NCBI GenBank assembly: GCA_937899245.1
Contig: CALDKB010000061.1
Location: 1-26,310, forward strand
Direction: 5' to 3'
Source: an uncultured Bacteroidales bacterium
Lineage (GTDB): Bacteria; Bacteroidota; Bacteroidia; Bacteroidales; ML635J-15
DNA length: 26,310 nucleotides
A program made the position numbers and the translations under genes. Positions 1 to 7,793 of the stretch are shown here, piece after piece. A model generated the notes under the pieces. The model ran no database searches and had not been told where the DNA came from. It saw only the letters and a list, made by a program, of their open reading frames with translations. Numbering within the stretch: the stretch's first letter is position 1; each line of letters starts with the position of its first letter.

Positions 1-16
1 GTCGCCGCCGTTCTTC

Positions 17-47
17 AAAGTCCCGACTTCTAGCCGGGACTTTTTTT
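17..47 (+). terminator. Rho-independent terminator of an upstream gene
   Basis: A 9-bp perfect stem, AAAGTCCCG (17-25) with CGGGACTTT (35-43), encloses a 9-nt loop and runs into seven T (41-47). The T-tract lies on the + side, so it should end a rightward transcript whose gene lies left of the window. It isolates the inositol monophosphatase cluster from upstream transcription. Confidence 0.85.
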
Positions 48-80
48 GTATATATTTGTAATATAATGTATTGCACCTTT

Positions 81-113
81 TTTGTTATGAGTTAGATTGT
101 ATTTGTAAATTTG
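81..113 (+). promoter_or_regulatory. Bacteroidota-type promoter for the IMPase cluster
   Basis: TTTG (81-84), a 21-base spacer and TAAATTTG (106-113) fit the Bacteroidota -33 TTTG / -7 TAnnTTTG pattern. Predicted initiation near 120 gives a leader of about 49 bases before the ATG at 169. A second -7-like match, TACCTTTG (157-164), lies so close to the ATG that it would give a leaderless or truncated message, and it has no -33 element at the right distance. The first match is therefore preferred. Confidence 0.5.
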
Positions 114-168
114 CTTCGATTTGTTCAATACGTATCCGCTCGACACTAAATTTTCTTACCTTTGCATT

Positions 169-960
169 ATGAACTTAGAGAATATTTGCAAACAAACCAT
201 ATTAGTGGCCAAAAATGCCGCTGAGATAATTCGTAGCCATATCAATAATGCTGACTATAAAATCGACACCAAGGGCAAAAACGATTTTGTTACTGAAATT
301 GATAAGAAAACCGAGAAATTCATAGTTGACGAGTTGCAACGAATATTGCCGGAAGCAGGTTTTATTGCCGAGGAAAAATCATCATTGAAAGTGGGAGAGA
401 TTTTCAACTGGATTGTAGATCCGATAGACGGAACATCAAATTTCATTCATGGGATATTCCCTTGCTCTGTCAGCATTGGACTTAAGGAAAATGATGAGAT
501 TGTATTAGGAGTTATTTATGAGGTTGGTCGTAGTGAATGTTTTTCTGCTTATAAAGGCGGTGGAGCTTGGCTTAACGGAGAACGTATTCATGTGTCGGAA
601 AAGAAAAATCTGTCAGATGCATTTATCGCAACAGGATTTCCATACAATCGTTTCGAATGCATGGATAAGTATATTGATTTGTTGAAGTATTTTGTTACCC
701 ATGCTCAAGGTGTTCGCCGTCTTGGTTCGGCTGCTGTCGACATAGCATATGTTGCTGCAGGAAGGTTTGATGGATTCTATGAATTCGACCTTAAACCATA
801 CGATGTTGCTGCCGGAATAATTATTTTAAAGGAAGCCGGCGGTCTAGTCTGCGATTTTTCTAAAGGAAACAATTTCCTGTTCGGAGGTGAGATTGTTGTT
901 GCAAACCCATTTGTATTTGATGAATTTAGCTCTGTAATCAAGAGGTACATGCATGACTAG
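169..960 (+). CDS. Inositol monophosphatase family protein
   Basis: This 263-residue protein belongs to the IMPase/SuhB family of Mg2+-dependent, Li+-sensitive sugar phosphatases, which hydrolyse inositol-1-phosphate or related phosphomonoesters in the cytoplasm. The metal-site residues are visible: Glu68 in AEEKSS, Asp84 and Asp87 in the signature DPIDGTSNF, and Asp212 in YDVAAG near the C-terminal Gly-rich stretch. Length is normal for the family. I start at ATG 169 (MNLENIC), because the in-frame TTG at 121 would add 16 residues atypical for the family and lies at the predicted transcript start. The stop overlaps the next ATG by 8 bases, so translation is probably coupled. The true substrate (inositol phosphate, histidinol phosphate, NADP) cannot be read from sequence. 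Confidence 0.93.
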   Translation: MNLENICKQTILVAKNAAEIIRSHINNADYKIDTKGKNDFVTEIDKKTEKFIVDELQRILPEAGFIAEEKSSLKVGEIFNWIVDPIDGTSNFIHGIFPCSVSIGLKENDEIVLGVIYEVGRSECFSAYKGGGAWLNGERIHVSEKKNLSDAFIATGFPYNRFECMDKYIDLLKYFVTHAQGVRRLGSAAVDIAYVAAGRFDGFYEFDLKPYDVAAGIIILKEAGGLVCDFSKGNNFLFGGEIVVANPFVFDEFSSVIKRYMHD

Positions 961-1630
961 CGAAGGCAGAATTGAATTAAATAAACTTCTGACCGCGACT
1001 TTAATACCGGTTTTTTTCTTAGTCTTATGCTGGCTTATGTTCGCCTCAGAAATTTTATTTGACGTTAGTTTGTCTCAATATGGTCTAAAACCACGAGAAA
1101 TATCGCAGTGGTTTGGAATCTTCACTATGCCTTTCTTTCATGCTGATTTGTCGCATATTTTTGCAAACTCGGTCAGCTTTATTGTGTTGGGTACAATGAT
1201 TTTTTATTTCTACCCGGAAAAAGCATTATCAGTGTTCCTTTTGTCTTATTTCATGACTGGTGTTTTTACGTGGCTTATTGGCTTTCATGGTGTTCATATA
1301 GGTGCCAGTGGAATGGTATATGCATTTGCTGCATATTTATTTACAGTAGGAGCAAGAAGCCGTAATATACCAAATATGGCGTTGTCGTTAGTTGTGGTTT
1401 TTCTATATGGTAGTATGGTGTGGGGACTTTACCCTCAAAATACTGGAATAAGTTGGGAGGGACATCTTTCTGGAGCTATTTCTGGAGTTATATTAGCTTT
1501 TATTTTCCCTGTTAAGCATGTTGAACTGCCACCTTTGGATGATGACGATGAGTTTGATACAACTTTGACCGATACTGATGTATCTATAAAGTATTTTTAT
1601 AAGGATTTTGATGGCAGGGATTCAAAGTAG
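953..1630 (+). CDS. Rhomboid family intramembrane serine protease
   Basis: This 225-residue polytopic membrane protein cleaves transmembrane substrates within the lipid bilayer. The catalytic dyad is recognisable: Ser119 in GASGMVY and His171 in WEGHLSGAISG. The HxxxxHxxxN-type element HADLSHIFANS before them, which stabilises the oxyanion site in this family, is also present. The first hydrophobic segment starts near residue 12, and about six segments fit the minimal rhomboid core. The C-terminal 40 residues are hydrophilic and Asp-rich. The ATG at 953 overlaps the IMPase stop, with AGAGGT (941-946) upstream. The 3' end overlaps the radical SAM gene by 20 bases. The physiological substrate is unknown. 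Confidence 0.92.
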   Translation: MTSEGRIELNKLLTATLIPVFFLVLCWLMFASEILFDVSLSQYGLKPREISQWFGIFTMPFFHADLSHIFANSVSFIVLGTMIFYFYPEKALSVFLLSYFMTGVFTWLIGFHGVHIGASGMVYAFAAYLFTVGARSRNIPNMALSLVVVFLYGSMVWGLYPQNTGISWEGHLSGAISGVILAFIFPVKHVELPPLDDDDEFDTTLTDTDVSIKYFYKDFDGRDSK

Positions 1631-2555
1631 CATATTGCAATGGAATGACTATTCGTCATATATAAGACGAAAGTTTGGAGAACGTGTGCAGAAAATTTCT
1701 GTTAATGCTGGTTTTACATGTCCTAATCGTGATGGAAAAATTAGCCGTGACGCGTGTATGTATTGTACAAACAAAAGTTTCAGCCCTTTCTATTGCAATT
1801 CTGACGATTCAATTTCCAAACAATTGGCCAAGGGTATTTCTTTCTTTAGTCCAAAATACAAAGCACAGAAATATCTTGCATATTTTCAGACATTTACAAA
1901 CACATATGCGGATGTTGATACTCTTAAGACAAAGTATGAAGAAGCTTTGTCTGTGCCCGACGTAATAGGGATGGTTATTTCAACTCGTCCCGATTGTATC
2001 GATGAAGAGAAACTAAATTTGATTTCAAAATATGCAAAGGACAAGTATGTGGAAATTGAATTTGGTTTGGAATCTACAAAAAATTCTACGCTGGAACTTA
2101 TCAATCGTGGGCATACTTTTGAACAAGCAGTAGAAGCTATACAATTGGTTAATACTTACGGAATTATGTGTGGAGTACATCTGATTTTAGGTTTGCCATA
2201 CGAATCGGAGTCAGATATTTATTCTCATGCTGAGAAAATATCACAGTTGCCAATTTCTACACTGAAATTGCATCAAATGCAGGTTTTAAAGGAAACGCGA
2301 CTTGAAAAATTCTATATGCAAGAACCACAATCAATTGTGGATTTATCGCTTGACAACTATGTCCGAATGGTTTCAAATTTTCTGGATATGCTCAATCCTG
2401 AAATAATAGTCGAACGACTAACAAGTGAATCGCCTCGCGATATGCTGGTTTATCCGGACTGGAATGGAAAGAAGAACTTTGAAATAGCACATATAGTAAA
2501 TTCATATATGAAACGGAACGGCATGTTTCAGGGGCGGCGTTATGCGGTGAAGTAG
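1611..2555 (+). CDS. TIGR01212-type radical SAM protein (YhcC/YtqA family)
   Basis: This 314-residue protein carries an early radical SAM cluster motif, Cys37-x11-Cys49-x2-Cys52, in the family-specific context TCPNRDG...CMYC. That arrangement, with IEFGLES and a later GVHLILGLPYE segment, is typical of the YhcC/YtqA group rather than generic radical SAM enzymes. The [4Fe-4S] cluster reduces S-adenosylmethionine to start radical chemistry. YtqA-type members have been linked to tRNA wobble-uridine modification, but I cannot assign that role here. The start is ATG 1611, preceded by AAGGAT (1601-1606), not the adjacent TTG at 1608. It begins inside the rhomboid gene, so it is the third gene of a coupled cluster. 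No terminator is evident after the stop. Confidence 0.88.
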   Translation: MAGIQSSILQWNDYSSYIRRKFGERVQKISVNAGFTCPNRDGKISRDACMYCTNKSFSPFYCNSDDSISKQLAKGISFFSPKYKAQKYLAYFQTFTNTYADVDTLKTKYEEALSVPDVIGMVISTRPDCIDEEKLNLISKYAKDKYVEIEFGLESTKNSTLELINRGHTFEQAVEAIQLVNTYGIMCGVHLILGLPYESESDIYSHAEKISQLPISTLKLHQMQVLKETRLEKFYMQEPQSIVDLSLDNYVRMVSNFLDMLNPEIIVERLTSESPRDMLVYPDWNGKKNFEIAHIVNSYMKRNGMFQGRRYAVK

Positions 2556-2566
2556 AAAAAACATCT

Positions 2567-2602
2567 ATTGCAAAAATATATACTTAAAATTTAGTAACTT
2601 TG
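2567..2602 (+). promoter_or_regulatory. Putative Bacteroidota promoter
   Basis: TAACTTTG (2595-2602) matches the -7 consensus TAnnTTTG, and ATTG (2567-2570) is a possible -33 element at a slightly long 24-base spacing. Initiation near 2609 would give a leader of about 9 bases before the ATG at 2618. It would drive the small lipoprotein, the helicase-nuclease and the methyltransferase as one unit. Confidence 0.4.
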
Positions 2603-2617
2603 ACAAAAAATTTAACA

Positions 2618-2953
2618 ATGAAAAAGATTGCCTTCATAATCATTTTGTTAGCATCGTTCACAGTCCTTTCTTGCAGAGTGAAAGAATCTTGTGAACTTAA
2701 CCATACTGCTATGATTGCAGTAATTAACAATTACAACTCATCATTGGAATTGCGTATTGATGGAGAGAAAATCGGAGATATTGATACAGGAATGGTAAGA
2801 AAAGTAGCAAAGCCCGTTGCCAATTCGTATAACATTAATTTAAAATCATATCCAAATGAATGGGATACGATAATTTCATTGTCGGAAGAGTGTAAAGTTA
2901 TAGAATTCAAGGCATCGAAGGCAAATGTTAGCTCTTCCTTGTTGGATCAGTAG
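2618..2953 (+). CDS. Small putative lipoprotein, function unknown
   Basis: The product is 111 residues with a clear lipoprotein signal: Lys2-Lys3, a hydrophobic stretch (residues 4-17) and a lipobox ending VLSC at Cys19. The mature part is about 92 residues, likely a small beta-rich domain, with two further cysteines (one in SCELN, one in EECKV) that could form a disulfide. I recognise no family. I chose ATG 2618 because it places the lipobox at the normal distance. An upstream in-frame start at 2600 would fall within the -7 promoter element. The stop is 9 bases before the helicase-nuclease ATG, suggesting co-transcription, but a DNA repair link is not implied. Confidence 0.78.
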   Translation: MKKIAFIIILLASFTVLSCRVKESCELNHTAMIAVINNYNSSLELRIDGEKIGDIDTGMVRKVAKPVANSYNINLKSYPNEWDTIISLSEECKVIEFKASKANVSSSLLDQ

Positions 2954-2962
2954 TACAATCGT

Positions 2963-5900
2963 ATGACAGATTCGCAGAAACCACTGTCGGTATATTCGGC
3001 GTCCGCAGGTTCTGGAAAGACTTTCACAATAGCGTACGAATATATTTCGATGATGTTGCTTGCTTCTGAAAATCAGAACAAGACATATCGTAATATTCTT
3101 GCTGTAACATTTACCAACAAGGCCTGCGATGAAATGAAGTCCAGAATCATCCTGAATCTTTTCCTAATATCCAACAGGGATAAGTTTCAAGGTAAACAAA
3201 AGGAATCCATTCAGGATATTATAAATAGGATAAAGGAACGTACAGGTCTTGGCGAGAATGAAATAATAAGGCGTTCGCGTTGCTTCTTCTCGCTTATCCT
3301 TCACGATTATTCTTTCTTCTCGATTTTTACAATAGATAGCTTTTTTCAGAAGATAGTTCGAAACCTGACGTTTGAACTGGGCATGCAGCAGAACTATGAA
3401 CTGGAACTGGATACAAATCTCGTCATATCGGAACTGGTTGATGATTTGATGCTTGAATCGGAAAATGATGAGAATTTGAGGCACTGTGTTGATGCCTTGA
3501 TTGAAAAAAATATAGATAGTGACAGAAAGTGGTCGCCAAAGGAAAAGATTAGAAATTTTGTCTTGCAGGCAATTCTCTCCGAGTATAAGATCGGCAATAC
3601 TTTTACAGATGAGTACATACATAATCTCGACGAAAAGATAAGCAGCTTTTGCAACGGAGTGAAAAGGTGCATGGATAACATTGGTGCCGAAATAAAACGG
3701 AATGGTCTTGAGTCCGAAGATTTTACCCAAGGATACGCCAACTTATACTATTATAAAATGTTTGTTACGGACGCTCCAGAGTCTGTAAAATATAAGGAAC
3801 TGCTATTGGGCAAGTATAAGAACGACAAGTTTAAGGAAAACAAATGGTTCAGTTCCAAGTCGAAGCATCTTGACAAGGCAGATGCCTTCAATGCAATAGT
3901 TGGAGAACTTAAAGCATTGGATTTCGAGGATTTCTGTACGGCTTATGTCATAAGAAAAAATATCGAGCTTGTCGGCTTGCTCGACAGGGCAATCGAAATA
4001 CTGCATTCCAATTTGGAGCGCGACTCAATATTCCTGTTGTCGGATGTGCCATCTATGCTTTCGCAGATTATCAAAGGTGCGGAAGGTGACGACGGCGCCA
4101 TTTCGGTAATGCCGTTTGTGTTTGAAAAAGTTGGTACTACATACAATAATTTCTTGATAGATGAATTTCAGGATACTAGCCAAAAGCAGTGGAGCATATT
4201 CTATACAATGCTTTCGGAGGCCTTGTCGCAGAATAACAGAAGCATAATAGTCGGCGACATAAAGCAGTCGATTTATTCGTGGCGTGGCGGCGACTGGAAG
4301 ATCCTGTCCGACCTTACAAACAAAAAGATCCTGTCTGATTTCATAAAGCCGGAAAATCTAGATAAAAACTATAGGACAGCAAGGAATATTGTCGAGTTTA
4401 ACAATGATTTCTTCGAGTCGGTCTTTCCGTCCGAAAACAAAAATCCGGAAAAAAATGTCAATGTTTTTGGAAGGCCTAACTCGTCATTATATAAGGATGT
4501 AGAGCAAAAAGTAAAGCATGACGAGTCGTCGGAGGTAAACGTACGTTTCTACAGCAGCGATATTCTAGATACCGACGGCATAAGGGAGAATATTTTCAAG
4601 GATCTGGTGTCAAAAGTTGAGAGCTTGCAGCTGGAACATAATGTACAGCCGAGCCAAATAATGATTTTGACGCGAAAAAAAAGAGAAGCAAGCTATATAG
4701 CCAACAGTTTCTATGCAATTCCTCCTGAATGCAGGAAACCGGGTGTGCGTTACGATGTAGTATCAAACGAGGCCTTGTACATAATTTCGAACAGGGCGGT
4801 AAGACTAATTGTGGCGTATATGCGATATCTGCTTAATAATACCGACGAGTTGTCGCTCATCGAGGCAGCATATCTGTATTATCAGGAGAAAAACCACCTT
4901 TCAATTGTCAATCAATTTGATAAGGCTACCCTATTGGACAATTTAAAGAATGCTATAGGAGCCGAAATGGCGGTTTTATCCGACAAGCAGGCTTTCGAGA
5001 TTGTTGACATAGTGATAAACAGGCTTGGTCTGAACAAGTCAGAATGTAATGTGCCGTTTCTCGTCGCGTTTAGGAATGTGGTACATGACTTCTCTGTTAA
5101 ATCAACCGATTTGCAGGCGTTCATGGAGTATTGGGACGAGCGAGGTTCAGAAGAAACACTTAAAATACCAGAGAGCCAGAATGCCATTAAGATTATTACC
5201 ATTCATGCATCAAAGGGGTTGGAGGCGGATTATATTTTTATTCCGTTCTGTAGCTGGAAATTCGTTGATAAAATTCCAGGTGCAGTGGAATATATGTTTG
5301 TGAACAATCCGTATTCCGACGACGGCTCGAAGATTCCTGTTGAAAATAAGGCGGAGCTTCAAAATACGATGTTCAAGAATGAATATGCCGATGATATCTT
5401 CAAGAAGAGAATAGAAGCATTCAATTTGTTGTATGTAGCATTTACAAGAGCCAAATATGGTCTTTACATATATGCAAAGGAGGAAGTAAAGGCCTTTGAA
5501 GAACCGACAAGTGTTTCACAGCTTCTGGCCGATTATTTTAACTCCGTATCTAATGTTTGGGAACCTGAAGTCACCGAAAGAAATAATTATACGGTGAAAG
5601 AATTCACCCGAGGAGAACTTGATTTGGCAAATGAAAATGCGAGTCGGACAGATGGCAATGACAATTTTATTACCGAATATCCGGTGAATGAGGCGACTGA
5701 ATTCAATATTAAGCATCATTTGAATGAAGATACCGAAGGAGAGATTTCTGCAAGGGAAAGGGGAGAACGATATCACTCCATATTTGAGAACATAATCGTT
5801 GCCGAAGATGTGGAAATGGCCGTAAATTCAATTCGGGCAAAGGGTGAGGTTGACATGGAGGCTGCAGAGGCGATGAAGCAGGAAATCAAGGCGAAAATTG

Positions 5901-6232
5901 CCAGTCCGGTAGTGTCGAGGTGGTTCGCCGGCAATGCGGAGGTTTTCAACGAATTCAATATTATTGTCCCCAGTTTAGATGGAGGCAGTTTCAAGCGTCC
6001 GGACAGGGTTATGATTTTTGATGATGAAATCGTAATAGTCGACTATAAGTTCGGTGAGGAGAAAAATGAGAAAAGATATTCGGAGCAAGTTCGCCGTTAT
6101 GCATCATTGATATCGGAGATTGATGGATTCGGAAGTAAAAAAGTTTCGATGTACATTTGGTATTACATGAGGAATGAGGTTGTAAAGGTAGGTATGACTT
6201 GCAATGATGAAATAATAAAATTTGAGCCATGA
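2963..6232 (+). CDS. RecB/AddA-like UvrD-family helicase with C-terminal nuclease domain
   Basis: This 1089-residue protein combines an SF1 (UvrD/Rep) helicase with a RecB-type nuclease, the architecture of enzymes that process double-strand DNA ends before recombination. Seen in order: Walker A AGSGKT (Gly16-Thr20); motif Ia AVTFTNKA; Walker B LIDEFQD (Asp400, Glu401); motif III VGDIKQSIYSWRGGD; motif IV KNYRTARNI; motif V TIHASKGLEAD; motif VI YVAFTRAK. At the C-terminus the nuclease shows RGERYH, Asp1014 in RPDR, Asp1027 and Lys1029 in VDYK, and QVRRYA, all expected for an active PD-(D/E)XK site. Length fits AddA or RecB. An AddB or RecC partner is not adjacent: the neighbours are a small lipoprotein and a methyltransferase that overlaps its stop by 4 bases. 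AddA is likelier than RecB, but the partner would decide. Confidence 0.9.
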   Translation: MTDSQKPLSVYSASAGSGKTFTIAYEYISMMLLASENQNKTYRNILAVTFTNKACDEMKSRIILNLFLISNRDKFQGKQKESIQDIINRIKERTGLGENEIIRRSRCFFSLILHDYSFFSIFTIDSFFQKIVRNLTFELGMQQNYELELDTNLVISELVDDLMLESENDENLRHCVDALIEKNIDSDRKWSPKEKIRNFVLQAILSEYKIGNTFTDEYIHNLDEKISSFCNGVKRCMDNIGAEIKRNGLESEDFTQGYANLYYYKMFVTDAPESVKYKELLLGKYKNDKFKENKWFSSKSKHLDKADAFNAIVGELKALDFEDFCTAYVIRKNIELVGLLDRAIEILHSNLERDSIFLLSDVPSMLSQIIKGAEGDDGAISVMPFVFEKVGTTYNNFLIDEFQDTSQKQWSIFYTMLSEALSQNNRSIIVGDIKQSIYSWRGGDWKILSDLTNKKILSDFIKPENLDKNYRTARNIVEFNNDFFESVFPSENKNPEKNVNVFGRPNSSLYKDVEQKVKHDESSEVNVRFYSSDILDTDGIRENIFKDLVSKVESLQLEHNVQPSQIMILTRKKREASYIANSFYAIPPECRKPGVRYDVVSNEALYIISNRAVRLIVAYMRYLLNNTDELSLIEAAYLYYQEKNHLSIVNQFDKATLLDNLKNAIGAEMAVLSDKQAFEIVDIVINRLGLNKSECNVPFLVAFRNVVHDFSVKSTDLQAFMEYWDERGSEETLKIPESQNAIKIITIHASKGLEADYIFIPFCSWKFVDKIPGAVEYMFVNNPYSDDGSKIPVENKAELQNTMFKNEYADDIFKKRIEAFNLLYVAFTRAKYGLYIYAKEEVKAFEEPTSVSQLLADYFNSVSNVWEPEVTERNNYTVKEFTRGELDLANENASRTDGNDNFITEYPVNEATEFNIKHHLNEDTEGEISARERGERYHSIFENIIVAEDVEMAVNSIRAKGEVDMEAAEAMKQEIKAKIASPVVSRWFAGNAEVFNEFNIIVPSLDGGSFKRPDRVMIFDDEIVIVDYKFGEEKNEKRYSEQVRRYASLISEIDGFGSKKVSMYIWYYMRNEVVKVGMTCNDEIIKFEP

Positions 6233-6993
6233 AGAAACTGATAAGATTTTGCGTTAGAAAAATTCCTCGTCCTATTCTGATAAGGTTTTCGGGACTTTTT
6301 TCATTTTTTATCAGGCCGTTTTATATAGGACATAATGTGACGTGTCCTGTGTGTGGGAAATCGTTCAGGAAATTTTTACCATACGGGAAAAGTGGTGCCG
6401 ACAACCGTCTGTGTCCCAAATGCCTCTCTCTTGAACGTCATCGTCTTATGTGGTTGTATTGGACAGAGCATTCCGATTTCTTTACCGAAAGGAAAAAGGT
6501 GTTGCACATTGCTCCCGAACAACCATTCATCAAGCGTTTCAAGAAGGCTGAAAATATAGAATACACAACGGCGGATCTGGTGTCGCCAATTGCAGACCTG
6601 CATTTCGACATAATGGATATTCCATTGCCAGATGAATCATACGAATACATTATTTGCAACCATGTGCTCGAACATGTTGAAAATGACATTACGGCTATGA
6701 AGGAATTTTATCGTGTGCTGAAAAAAGGAGGTACGGCAATTCTTCAGGTGCCAATAAATCCGAATTTTGAGACAACCTACGAGGATCCAACAATTGTAGA
6801 ACCGCTGGAACGTGAGAAGCATTTCGGTCAGTATGATCACGTCAGATGGCATGGTCTCGATTATCCGAAACGGTTGGAATCGGTTGGCTTTTCTGTCGAA
6901 AAATTTGACGTAAAGGAGCATTTTTCGCCTGAGACGATTGAAAAATATCGTCTCGACAAGGATGAAATCCTTTATGTCGTCAGAAAATTTTAA
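6229..6993 (+). CDS. Class I SAM-dependent methyltransferase with N-terminal zinc ribbon
   Basis: This 254-residue protein has a basic, hydrophobic N-terminus (about residues 12-33) that may contact the membrane. A zinc ribbon follows, with Cys39-x2-Cys42 and Cys62-x2-Cys65. The methyltransferase domain has a variant motif I, VLHIAPEQPF (91-100), in place of the usual Gly-rich loop. Motifs II-IV follow: DLHFDIMDIPLPDESYEYI, then NHVLEHV (144-150), then LKKGGTAILQVP. The LHIAPE form recurs in a group of bacterial methyltransferases often found near glycan genes, but no glycan gene is present here. The methyl acceptor is unknown. The ATGA overlap with the upstream nuclease gene implies translational coupling. 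Confidence 0.85.
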   Translation: MKKLIRFCVRKIPRPILIRFSGLFSFFIRPFYIGHNVTCPVCGKSFRKFLPYGKSGADNRLCPKCLSLERHRLMWLYWTEHSDFFTERKKVLHIAPEQPFIKRFKKAENIEYTTADLVSPIADLHFDIMDIPLPDESYEYIICNHVLEHVENDITAMKEFYRVLKKGGTAILQVPINPNFETTYEDPTIVEPLEREKHFGQYDHVRWHGLDYPKRLESVGFSVEKFDVKEHFSPETIEKYRLDKDEILYVVRKF

Positions 6994-7066
6994 CTATTTT
7001 TTTACAAGCGGTTTGATATTTTGGCTTATATTCGCAACATATTTCAAAACTAACTTAAGAAAGGAG

Positions 7067-7102
7067 ATGCCTATAGAATACACTTTTACTCTTAACTTTT
7101 AA
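7067..7102 (+). other. Possible 11-codon leader ORF upstream of sigma gene
   Basis: ATG at 7067 opens a reading frame of 11 codons (MPIEYTFTLNF) that ends at TAA 7100-7102, ten bases before the sigma factor start. A purine-rich AAAGGAG sits directly against the ATG (7060-7066), which is too close for efficient initiation at this ATG. The frame may be chance. It lies in the 119-base gap between the methyltransferase and the sigma factor, where I find no convincing -7/-33 promoter. Confidence 0.2.
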
Positions 7103-7112
7103 GGTAATAGAT

Positions 7113-7697
7113 ATGACATACGACAATTTTACGGATCAAATGTTGATTGATGCGTTTGTTCGTGGAGAGAAAAAGTGTATTGAAGTTCTCATAGACAGGT
7201 ATAAGAGTAAGGTATATTCTTATATCCTTCTTAATGTGAAGAATTCCACTGTAGCAGATGATATTTTTCAGGATACCTTTGTTAAGGTTATAACCTCGTT
7301 GAAGACAAAAACTTATTCTGAGGAAGGAAAATTTATGTCGTGGATTATGCGTATTGCCCATAATCTAGTGATTGATTATTTCCGATATGAGAAAAATTCA
7401 AATGCGACCTCAACTGATGAAAATGATTTTGTGCTTAACTCGTGCTGTTTTGTCGATTCCACAGCAGAAGACAAGATGATTGAGGAACAAATATTTCGTG
7501 ATGTCAAGAAACTTGTTGACTATTTGCCAGAAGAGCAGAAGGAAATAGTTATGCTTAGGCATTATGGAAATTTGAGTTTCAAGGAAATAGCCGATCTAAC
7601 AGGCGTTAGCATAAATACAGCTTTGGGAAGGATGCGTTATGCAATAATAAATCTTCGCAGACTTGTGGAGGAGAAAAATATCATATTGACAAAATAG
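7113..7697 (+). CDS. RNA polymerase sigma factor, ECF (RpoE-like) type
   Basis: This 194-residue protein has the two-domain ECF layout. Sigma region 2 spans about residues 24-95, with the core-binding DDIFQDTFVKV (49-59) and the -10 recognition helix FMSWIMRIAHNLVIDYFR. An acidic linker (about 100-125) leads to region 4 (about 134-188), with LPEEQKEIVMLRHYGNLS and the helix-turn-helix FKEIADLTGVSINTALGR. It closely resembles a conserved single ECF gene of Bacteroidales whose N-terminus reads TDQ.L...... No anti-sigma (FecR-like or zinc) gene is adjacent, which fits that group. AAGGT (7101-7105) sits 7 bases before the ATG. A strong terminator follows, so it is probably monocistronic. Confidence 0.92.
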   Translation: MTYDNFTDQMLIDAFVRGEKKCIEVLIDRYKSKVYSYILLNVKNSTVADDIFQDTFVKVITSLKTKTYSEEGKFMSWIMRIAHNLVIDYFRYEKNSNATSTDENDFVLNSCCFVDSTAEDKMIEEQIFRDVKKLVDYLPEEQKEIVMLRHYGNLSFKEIADLTGVSINTALGRMRYAIINLRRLVEEKNIILTK

Positions 7698-7721
7698 TAA
7701 TTATACATAATATCTTGTAAT

Positions 7722-7750
7722 AAAGGCCGTCATATTGACGGCTTTTGTTT
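7722..7750 (+). terminator. Rho-independent terminator after the sigma factor gene
   Basis: GCCGTCA (7726-7732) pairs with TGACGGC (7736-7742) across a 3-base loop, flanked by an A-rich 5' arm and TTTTGTTT on the 3' side. It ends the sigma factor transcript. The T-tract TTTG (7744-7747) also serves as the possible -33 element of the next promoter. Confidence 0.85.
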
Positions 7751-7777
7751 TTATTTGTTTATAATTTTCTACCTTTG
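7744..7777 (+). promoter_or_regulatory. Bacteroidota-type promoter for amidohydrolase gene
   Basis: TTTG (7744-7747), a 22-base spacer and TACCTTTG (7770-7777) match the lineage consensus closely. Predicted initiation near 7784 leaves a leader of about 10 bases before ATG 7794. The -33 element overlaps the preceding terminator's T-tract. Confidence 0.6.
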
Positions 7778-7793
7778 CACAAATTTCTTTCCA

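Noticed and set aside
157..164. TACCTTTG as the main IMPase promoter
   Set aside because: It would start transcription within the ATG, and no -33 element lies at the right spacing; the TTTG/TAAATTTG pair upstream fits better.
121..168. Extended N-terminus of the IMPase from TTG 121
   Set aside because: The added 16 residues are not family-like, and the position coincides with the predicted transcript start.
3164..3741. Long open frames on the - strand inside the helicase-nuclease gene
   Set aside because: They lie antisense within a well-supported coding region and lack their own promoter or recognisable domains.
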